Shown here in pieces: positions 24,275-29,985 of a stretch of DNA of 29,985 bases. The translations under genes were made by a program, and so were the position numbers. The notes under the pieces were generated by a model. It did no database searches. It saw only the letters and a list, made by a program, of their open reading frames with translations, and was not told where the DNA came from. Source of the stretch: Solimonas sp040391865 (GTDB taxonomy: Bacteria > Pseudomonadota > Gammaproteobacteria > Nevskiales > Nevskiaceae); the NCBI GenBank assembly GCA_040391865.1, contig JBEBWZ010000032.1:1-29985 (forward strand), in the 5' to 3' direction. The number at the start of each line of letters is the position of its first letter. Within the stretch, counting starts at the first letter, position 1.

Positions 24275-25216
24275 CTACAGCTGGCCGCGCAGGCTGTCCT
24301 GGGCCTGCTCCTGCAGGACGGTCTTGCCGTGCAGCACCCGGGTCTTCCATGACAGGCGCACGCCGACTTCCGGTCGGGTATCGCAGTTCAGGGTCAGTTC
24401 CAGAGTGTGGCCGGTCTCCAGGACGGCCGGGGCCAGCAGCGGCAGATAGATCTGTTCCCAATGCGTGGCCGGGGCGAACGGCGAGGTCGAGAGACTGATG
24501 CCATCGATCAGTTCGGCCTGCCACCACAGTGCGAACCCTTCGACGCGCAGGCCTTGCGCCGGCGCGATCCAGGTCAGGGTACGGCTGCGACGGCTGGCGG
24601 GCGGTTTGGCGCGCGGCCGCAGATCGAGATCGTCCCAGCACTGGATCGAGGACGGTGGCCCGAGATCGTCGGGGCGCACCGTCTTCACGTACATATTGTT
24701 GAGTGAAATGCTGCGCGCGGCATCGAGCTTCAGCCCGAAACCGATCGACGGCCAGATATCGAGTTCGGCCTGCAGGCGCGGTGACAGCACCGGCGCCACG
24801 AACTGCTGCAGCTGGCCGGGAATGATCACGCCATCCGGCTTCAGGAAGCGCCGCGCATCGACCGCGGTTTCGAGAAAGCCTTCTTCCAGCGCAAAATTCC
24901 CCAGCGTCTCGGTCACCACCACGTCGACTTTCAAGGCCCGGCGGAATTCGCTGGAGTGCACGCGCACGAAACTCAGCTCACCGAGCCCGTTGCTGCGCGC
25001 CAGCGACTCGGCCAGCGTCAATGCCTCGGTATATTCGAGCAGGGTGCAGTGTTTGGCGCCCAATTGCCGTGCGAGAAAACTGAGGAAGCCGGTGCCCGCG
25101 CCAATGTCCAGCACCGTGCTCTGCCCCGGCTTGATGACCCGCTGCAGTGCGGCGTGAAAGGCGTCATTGCGGGCCTTGTCGCCAAGCAGCTTGCGATGCA
25201 GTTCGATTTCGCTCAT
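24275..25216 (-). CDS. PRMT-like SAM-dependent methyltransferase (possible protein arginine methyltransferase)
   Basis: This 313-residue class I methyltransferase has SAM motif I VLDIGAGTGF (35-44), an acidic residue ending the second strand (E61, LLEYTEAL), and then a segment strikingly like the PRMT double-E loop: E103-TLGNFALE-E112, with the 9-residue spacing of PRMT1. Next come FLKPDGVIIPGQ (PRMT-like DGLIFP position) and a beta-barrel-like C-terminal half with T251-H252-W253 in ATHWEQIYLPL, matching the THW loop of PRMTs. These are the substrate-arginine-binding elements of eukaryotic PRMTs. Automatic annotation may only say methyltransferase. Substrate is unknown; a protein arginine is the leading guess. 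ATG 25216 starts just ahead of tRNA-Thr. Confidence 0.8.
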   Translation of the reverse strand: MSEIELHRKLLGDKARNDAFHAALQRVIKPGQSTVLDIGAGTGFLSFLARQLGAKHCTLLEYTEALTLAESLARSNGLGELSFVRVHSSEFRRALKVDVVVTETLGNFALEEGFLETAVDARRFLKPDGVIIPGQLQQFVAPVLSPRLQAELDIWPSIGFGLKLDAARSISLNNMYVKTVRPDDLGPPSSIQCWDDLDLRPRAKPPASRRSRTLTWIAPAQGLRVEGFALWWQAELIDGISLSTSPFAPATHWEQIYLPLLAPAVLETGHTLELTLNCDTRPEVGVRLSWKTRVLHGKTVLQEQAQDSLRGQL

Positions 25217-25279
25217 GGACGCCAGGGCTGGCTGAGGGCGTCGGAAACGCCGAACAACGACGGAGAAGGGAGCAGTGAC

Positions 25280-25355
<76 letters not shown>

Positions 25356-25409
25356 GTGGGCGCGATTGTACCGGTTGCGCTCGTGTTGCGGCAGGCATCG
25401 CCCGCCGGT

Positions 25410-26183
25410 TCAGTCGAATTCGCCGTGGCGTCCCTGGCCGCCGCGGAAGCGGCTGGCGCCGGCCAGCGTTTCACCTGACTGCAAGGTGTCCAGCCCCAGC
25501 TCGAACTCGCGACGCAGGGCGGCACCTTCGTCGAGACTCCATTGCTCCAGGGACGACCGGCGGTCGTTGCGCAGACAGCGTTGCGGCAACCGAGCCAGTT
25601 CCAGGGCCAGCTTCTCTGCCTCGGCCATCAGTGTGCCCTTGGCGACCAGACGATTGGCCAGACCCCAGTCGTAGGCTTCGCGGGCAGCGACCGGCCGGCC
25701 GGTGAGGATCATGTCCATTGCCCGCGATTGTCCGATCAGTCGTGGCAAGCGAATCGTGCCGCCGTCGATCAGCGGCACCCCGAAGCGGCGACAGAACACG
25801 CCGAACACGGCCGTCTCATCGGCGACGCGCAGATCACACCAGCTTGCCAGCTCGAGACCGCCGGCAACGCAATAGCCGGAGATTGCGGCGATCACCGGCT
25901 TCGACAGACGCATCCGCGTCGGCCCCATCGGCCCGTCGCCGTCGATCTCCAGTGCATTCATGCGGGCGGGGTCGCCACTGGCAACCGCCTTGAGATCGGC
26001 GCCGGCGCAGAAGTGCTCACCGCTACCCCGCAGGATCGCCACGGCCAGCGAGGGATCGTGATCGAAGTGGCGAAACGCATTGGCCAGCGCGGCGGCGGTT
26101 GGCCGGTCAACCGCGTTGCGGGCGTCGGGCCGATCGATCGTGATCCAGAGCACGGGCCCGCGGTTTTCGATCTGAATCGTCAT
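25410..26183 (-). CDS. Enoyl-CoA hydratase/isomerase (crotonase) family protein
   Basis: The 257-residue protein has the crotonase oxyanion-hole segments GEHFCAGADLKAVA (about 55-68) and SGYCVAGGLELASWCD (102-117). E111 matches the first catalytic Glu (E144 of rat hydratase). The second position (E164) aligns with C131 in FGVFCRRFGVPLIDGGTIRL, so the standard two-Glu hydratase mechanism is not complete. It may be an isomerase, hydrolase or other CoA-thioester enzyme of the crotonase fold. ATG 26183 (MTIQIENRGPVLWITIDRPDARN) fits the family start; the frame is open to 26300 without similarity. Its own promoter should lie in the divergent region shared with the TonB receptor. Confidence 0.9.
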   Translation of the reverse strand: MTIQIENRGPVLWITIDRPDARNAVDRPTAAALANAFRHFDHDPSLAVAILRGSGEHFCAGADLKAVASGDPARMNALEIDGDGPMGPTRMRLSKPVIAAISGYCVAGGLELASWCDLRVADETAVFGVFCRRFGVPLIDGGTIRLPRLIGQSRAMDMILTGRPVAAREAYDWGLANRLVAKGTLMAEAEKLALELARLPQRCLRNDRRSSLEQWSLDEGAALRREFELGLDTLQSGETLAGASRFRGGQGRHGEFD

Positions 26184-26565
26184 GGCGAAATTTAGAGTGA
26201 ATGACGGCGGATTTTTGCAAGAAAGGTGCGGCTGTGGACTGACGAAGCGGCTGGTGCCGGAACGTTCATCCTGGCATTGAGGGATTCTACCCAGATTCAT
26301 GGCAGATTCTTGACCCTGGGACGAGCCCGGGAATAGGCTCGAAATCGTGTGCTGTTAAGGCATTGCCGAGTGGCCTTCCGGGGGAGAGAGTCCACTTGCT
26401 TCGTTCTTTCATTGTCTACGGGAGTGACAGGATGCATAACGGAGAGGTGCACGCGACCCATCAATCAAACTTGGCATCTATCGAACATCTGCAGATGTGT
26501 CGGGTGTCATATCCGGCAACTCAGTGCAGATATTTGCCGATGGAATGCAGCTCAGGGAGAAAGGC
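26184..26565. promoter_or_regulatory. 382-bp divergent leader region, crotonase gene / Oar-like receptor
   Basis: No credible gene is seen; the receptor frame extends to 26497, but GTG 26566 is better supported. A candidate sigma-70 promoter for the receptor is TTGACC (26310-26315), 18 bp spacer, TAGGCT (26334-26339), leaving a leader of over 200 nt. An inverted repeat CGAGCC-N8-GGCTCG (26322-26341) overlaps it, and a perfect 14-bp palindrome lies further downstream (26485-26498). The long leader suggests post-initiation regulation. Confidence 0.45.
26485..26498. promoter_or_regulatory. Perfect 14-bp palindrome in receptor leader
   Basis: ACATCTGCAGATGT is a fully self-complementary site about 70 bp before the receptor start. 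Its size fits a dimeric repressor or activator site; the regulator is unknown. Confidence 0.4.
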
Positions 26566-29508
26566 GTGAACAAAAGAAAATCGAATCGATGCAGTTCTGG
26601 TGTGCAGACGGCGATCGCAGCCGTCGGCTTGATGGCCGTGGCGAGCTTCCTGCCCTCCGCATTTGCGCAAAGTAACGTCGAAGGCACGATTGCGGGTTCA
26701 GCCCCTGCCAATTCCTCCGTCCTGATCCAGGGCCTGGATTCAGGTGTCTCCATCACCAGCACGCCGCGCGACGGCCGGTTCCGGGTGGGCTCCTTGCCCG
26801 CCGGACGCTATGAGGTCACGGTGAAGGAGGAAGGCAAGGCGGACCGTTCCGAGACCGTCGTTGTCTCGATCGGCGGTACGGCCCGCGTCGATCTGAATGA
26901 GGCGCAGCCGGAAATCGAAACGATCGAGGTGATCGCGAGGAAGACATCGATCGACGTTGCCAAGACCGAGACCTCGCTGGATCTCAGTGCTGTCGAGATT
27001 GCGGAACTGCCGATTCCACGAGCCATACAAAGCGTCGCGCTGCTGGCACCGGGAACGACCAAGGGCGATGCGGTGTTTGGAAGTCAGGTCTCCTTCGGTG
27101 GCGCCTCGGTCGCCGAGAACATTTACTACTTCAACGGTTTCAACATCACCGATTTCCGCGAGGGACTGGGCTTTAGCGAAATGCCCTTCGAGTTCATCGC
27201 CAACACGCAGGTGAAGACCGGCGGCTATGGCGCCGAGTTCGGGCGCAGTCTGGGCGGTGTGGTCAACATGACGTCCAAGCGGGGATCGGACACGTTCGAG
27301 TCCGGTGTCAGTGTGTTTTGGGAGCCTAAATTTCTATCCTACAAAAGCTCGGCTGTCTCCTACTACGACGACAATGGTACGCGCAGCGTCTGGTATGACC
27401 GGCGCAGGGATCGCCACGAGACCACCAATGCGAACGTGTATGCATCCGGCGCCCTGATTCCGGGACGGCTTTATGTCTATGGCCTGATCAGCTTCGAGAG
27501 AACCGACTCGCAGTTCGGTGGCAGCGTTCAGACCTTCAACAAGGAGCAGGGGAGCAATCCGTTCTACGCGCTGAAAGCCGATTTCTATCTGACCCAGGAT
27601 CACTGGCTGGAGATGACCTATTTCCGCAACAAGGAAGAGGTTGAACGTGATCGCTATTACTACGACAACTTCGCGCAGCAGGAAACCAGCTACATGGGAG
27701 GGCTCAAGTTCGAGACCGGCGGAAATGTGCTCATCGGCAAATATACCGGGCGCATCACCGATGATTTGACGCTGTCACTGCTATATGGTCAATCCAAGGT
27801 CAAGGATGATACGACCAATGGCGACAATAGCTGCATCTACGGCCTGGACGATGTCAGCGGTGTCCGTTTTGGCTGCGCAGCGACGTCGATGATCGACAAG
27901 AATGATGATCAGAGAGATGCGTATCGCATTGACCTGCAATATGCAATCGGCGGTCATTTGCTGCGCGCTGGCATGGATTACGAAGAGCTGGAAGTCGAAA
28001 ACGCCGATTTCTATACCGGCCCAGGCCATACGCTCTATCTCTATTATCCGAACCGTAATACCCCCGGAGGCAGCTATGCACTGGAAGCTACCAAGCTTGA
28101 GAATTTCGGAAATTTCAAAAGCAAGACCTCGGCGCTGTATCTGGAAGATACCTGGCAAGTGACGGATCGCTTTTCTATCTACGCAGGTCTGCGCAACGAG
28201 ACATTCCAGAATTTTGATGCGAACGGGAAAAAATTCTTCGATGTCGACGACCAGTGGGCACCGCGACTGGGCCTGTCGTTTGATGTGCTCGGTGGCGGCC
28301 GCAGCAAGTTGTATGCGAACTGGGGTCGCTATTACCTCCCGGTGGCTACCGCCACCAATATCCGGGTGGGTGGTGCCGAGCTGAGCGAGTACATTCGCTA
28401 TGAAACCTATGGTGGCATCGCAGCAGACGGGTCACCGATCTCCCGGGGAACCGAGGTGGACAGGGGCTACTACAACAACGCAGACGGCACGGTTCACGAT
28501 TCCCGGCAACTGGTGGATCAGGAGGGCATCAAGCCGATGTATCAGGAGGAGTACTCGATTGGGTTCCAGCTGGCTTTCTCGCGATTGTGGAATGGCGGCA
28601 TCCGCTTCATCCATCGCGATCTCAAGCGATCGATCGAGGATCTCTGCATCGACGGCATTGTTTGGGACGCCTCCTGTGTAATGGCCAATCCCGGAACCGA
28701 TATCACCATCTATACAGGTTACGACGATGCCAATAATGACGGGATCTACGGCTCCGCCCCCGGTCCCGGTGGTGATAACTACGACCCGAACAACATGCAG
28801 CCGCTGACGCTGACGGCAGACAGGCTGGGATTCCCCAAGGCCGAGCGCAAGTACAACGCGGTCGAGCTGACTGTGGCAAGGGCATCGGACCAGCACTGGA
28901 AATTCGATGCCTCGTACACCTGGGCGCAGAGTTATGGCAACGCCGAGGGTTACGTCAACAGTGATATCGGGCAGGCGGATGCGGGGATCACGCAGTCTTT
29001 CGATTATCCCGGTCTGGTCGAGCACAGTTATGGCTACCTGCCGAATGATCGACGGCATAACATCAAGGCTTACGGTGCCTACTTCGTCACTCCGGAGTTG
29101 AGTCTGGGCCTGAACTTGCAGGTCAGCTCGGGTAGGCCCAAGAACTGTTTCGGCAACTACCCGGATTCAAGTATTGAAATCGATGGCGATTACTCGGGCT
29201 ACTACGGGGCGTCGTCGTTCTATTGCAGCGGTCAGCCGTCGCCGCGAGGCTCCCGTGGCCGCACACCCTGGACCAGTCAGGTGGATCTCTCCATGCGCTT
29301 CACACCACAGGCGTTCGAAGGGCTGGCACTGGGGGTGGACGTATTCAATGTCTTCAACTCGACCAAGGTGACCCAGATCAAGGAAGCGGGAGAAGACGGG
29401 TCCCTCTACTACAGCGCTGGCCTCGAGAGTGCTTCCTACGGCAGCGCCGAGCGCTGGCAGGCCCCCATGTATGTGCGCTTGAGTGCGGAGTATCGCTTCT
29501 CGAAGTGA
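26566..29508 (+). CDS. TonB-dependent receptor, Oar-like, with carboxypeptidase-regulatory-like N-domain
   Basis: The 980-residue protein has a signal peptide (about 1-35, hydrophobic GVQTAIAAVGLMAVASFLPSAFAQ). A CarboxypepD_reg-like beta domain follows (about 37-112, GTIAGSAPANSSVLIQG ... RDGRFRVGSLPAGRYEVTV), then a TonB box IETIEVIA (117-124), a plug (about 135-260, with GGYGAEFGRSLGGVVNMTSKRGSD) and a long barrel ending YRFSK. This layout matches Oar-type receptors, which can handle proteins, peptides or large polymers as well as small ligands. GTG 26566 is chosen because AGGGAGAAAGG precedes it and the signal peptide begins right there; an upstream ATG at 26497 would add 23 residues. A DDANNDG stretch near residue 720 looks calcium-binding. 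Parts of the gene are visibly more AT-rich than neighbours. Confidence 0.92.
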   Translation: MNKRKSNRCSSGVQTAIAAVGLMAVASFLPSAFAQSNVEGTIAGSAPANSSVLIQGLDSGVSITSTPRDGRFRVGSLPAGRYEVTVKEEGKADRSETVVVSIGGTARVDLNEAQPEIETIEVIARKTSIDVAKTETSLDLSAVEIAELPIPRAIQSVALLAPGTTKGDAVFGSQVSFGGASVAENIYYFNGFNITDFREGLGFSEMPFEFIANTQVKTGGYGAEFGRSLGGVVNMTSKRGSDTFESGVSVFWEPKFLSYKSSAVSYYDDNGTRSVWYDRRRDRHETTNANVYASGALIPGRLYVYGLISFERTDSQFGGSVQTFNKEQGSNPFYALKADFYLTQDHWLEMTYFRNKEEVERDRYYYDNFAQQETSYMGGLKFETGGNVLIGKYTGRITDDLTLSLLYGQSKVKDDTTNGDNSCIYGLDDVSGVRFGCAATSMIDKNDDQRDAYRIDLQYAIGGHLLRAGMDYEELEVENADFYTGPGHTLYLYYPNRNTPGGSYALEATKLENFGNFKSKTSALYLEDTWQVTDRFSIYAGLRNETFQNFDANGKKFFDVDDQWAPRLGLSFDVLGGGRSKLYANWGRYYLPVATATNIRVGGAELSEYIRYETYGGIAADGSPISRGTEVDRGYYNNADGTVHDSRQLVDQEGIKPMYQEEYSIGFQLAFSRLWNGGIRFIHRDLKRSIEDLCIDGIVWDASCVMANPGTDITIYTGYDDANNDGIYGSAPGPGGDNYDPNNMQPLTLTADRLGFPKAERKYNAVELTVARASDQHWKFDASYTWAQSYGNAEGYVNSDIGQADAGITQSFDYPGLVEHSYGYLPNDRRHNIKAYGAYFVTPELSLGLNLQVSSGRPKNCFGNYPDSSIEIDGDYSGYYGASSFYCSGQPSPRGSRGRTPWTSQVDLSMRFTPQAFEGLALGVDVFNVFNSTKVTQIKEAGEDGSLYYSAGLESASYGSAERWQAPMYVRLSAEYRFSK

Positions 29509-29523
29509 GAAAGCCATCACCAG

Positions 29524-29551
29524 AATGGGGCCGCAAGGCCCCATTTCTTAT
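29524..29551 (+). terminator. Rho-independent terminator after the Oar-like receptor
   Basis: AATGGGGCC (29524-29532), loop GCAA, GGCCCCATT (29537-29545), then TCTTATT. It has a 9-bp GC-rich stem with a stable tetraloop and a T-rich tail, 15 bp after the stop codon. Confidence 0.9.
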
Positions 29552-29603
29552 TGGCAAAAGCACTTGTACGCGATGGCTTTGCAGAGTGAGTCATTGCAGG
29601 TGA

Positions 29604-29680
29604 CTGTCCATTCGGACAGGTACCTAAATCCGGAAAGAGGGAATAGTCTCCAGAACGCCGCAATATAGCGGCGCTTTTGT
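29604..29680 (+). promoter_or_regulatory. Two leader hairpins upstream of the ComEA-like gene, second terminator-like
   Basis: CTGTCC-ATTC-GGACAG (29604-29619) is followed by CGCCGC-AATATA-GCGGCG (29656-29673) and then CTTTTGTG. The second stem with its T-run resembles an intrinsic terminator but ends 8 bp before the ribosome binding site (GGGAG, 29681-29685) of the next gene. It could be a leftover terminator or an attenuator. Confidence 0.5.
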
Positions 29681-29692
29681 GGGAGACGCGAT

Positions 29693-29950
29693 ATGAGGAA
29701 ATATCTCGTGACCTTGGCGGCTTTGCTGATGGCCGGCGCTGTGTGGGCAGGGCCGGTGAACATCAACAAGGCAGATGCCAAGACGCTGGTGAAGGAGCTG
29801 GACGGCGTGGGGCCGGCGAAGGCCGAAGCCATCATCCAGTACCGCACCGAGAACGGACCCTTTGCGACGCCGGACGGCATCAAGAAGGTTTCCGGGATTG
29901 GCGATGCCATCTACGACGCCAACAAGGCCCATATCAAGGTAAAGGATTGA
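29693..29950 (+). CDS. ComEA-like helix-hairpin-helix DNA-binding protein
   Basis: This 85-residue protein has a cleavable signal peptide (about 1-19, LVTLAALLMAGAVWA) followed by a domain of about 65 residues with two helix-hairpin-helix motifs (LDGVGPAKAEAII, about 36-48; VSGIGDAIYDA, about 66-76). VNINKADAKTLV is the typical ComEA entry sequence. ComEA proteins bind incoming double-stranded DNA in the periplasm during natural transformation, and short secreted forms like this are usual in gammaproteobacteria. No other competence gene is in the window, so the role is inferred from the family. ATG 29693 has GGGAG 7 bp upstream. Confidence 0.93.
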   Translation: MRKYLVTLAALLMAGAVWAGPVNINKADAKTLVKELDGVGPAKAEAIIQYRTENGPFATPDGIKKVSGIGDAIYDANKAHIKVKD

Positions 29951-29985
29951 TCGCTTGCGGTAGTTGAAGCGCATTCTAGAGGCGG

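Overview
The window is a 30 kb chromosomal segment of a GC-rich, Gram-negative bacterium. A YadA-type adhesin, two TonB-dependent receptors (TBDRs), a FecI/FecR regulatory pair, YheS- and DusB-type proteins close to their gammaproteobacterial relatives, and intergenic repeats of a style I associate with Xanthomonadales and Nevskiales point to a gammaproteobacterium. The many lipid and acyl-CoA genes fit a Nevskiales/Solimonadaceae-like or xanthomonad-like host. This placement is an inference; no rRNA is present to settle it.

Layout. 1-1.1 kb: 3' end of a trimeric autotransporter adhesin, followed by a receiver-less winged-helix regulator. 1.1-1.25 kb: palindromic repeat between convergent genes. 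1.25-4.9 kb (minus strand): a phosphorelay operon of HPt protein, CHASE-domain hybrid histidine kinase with two receivers, and NarL-type response regulator. 5.1-8.8 kb: alpha/beta hydrolase divergent from a large acyl-CoA dehydrogenase, then an anchored metallo-beta-lactamase-fold hydrolase and two tandem hairpins. 9.1-10.1 kb: dusB. 10.4-15.7 kb: ECF sigma factor, FecR-like anti-sigma factor and STN-domain TBDR, ended by a strong terminator. 15.7-20.1 kb: a mirror-symmetric block in which a fatty acid desaturase is divergent from one AraC regulator, a second AraC regulator is divergent from a sterol-desaturase-family protein, and the two regulators converge on an inverted repeat that supplies both stop codons. 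20.1-23.9 kb (minus strand): tesB, an alpha/beta hydrolase and a yheS-like ABC-F gene, probably co-transcribed. 24-26.2 kb: a small cysteine-cluster protein, a PRMT-like methyltransferase, tRNA-Thr(UGU) and a crotonase-family protein. 26.2-30 kb: a long leader, an Oar-like TBDR with a strong terminator, and a ComEA-like helix-hairpin-helix protein.

How the genes may work together. Lipid handling recurs: two hydrolases, acyl-CoA dehydrogenase, thioesterase, crotonase, and two membrane His-box oxygenases each paired with its own AraC-type regulator. A second theme is sensing and uptake at the envelope: phosphorelay, FecI/FecR/TBDR surface signalling, Oar-like TBDR and adhesin. No phage, transposon, CRISPR array or rRNA was seen. 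The items most worth following up are the bacterial PRMT-like protein with intact double-E and THW motifs, and the mirrored AraC/oxygenase block with its stop-codon-forming inverted repeat.
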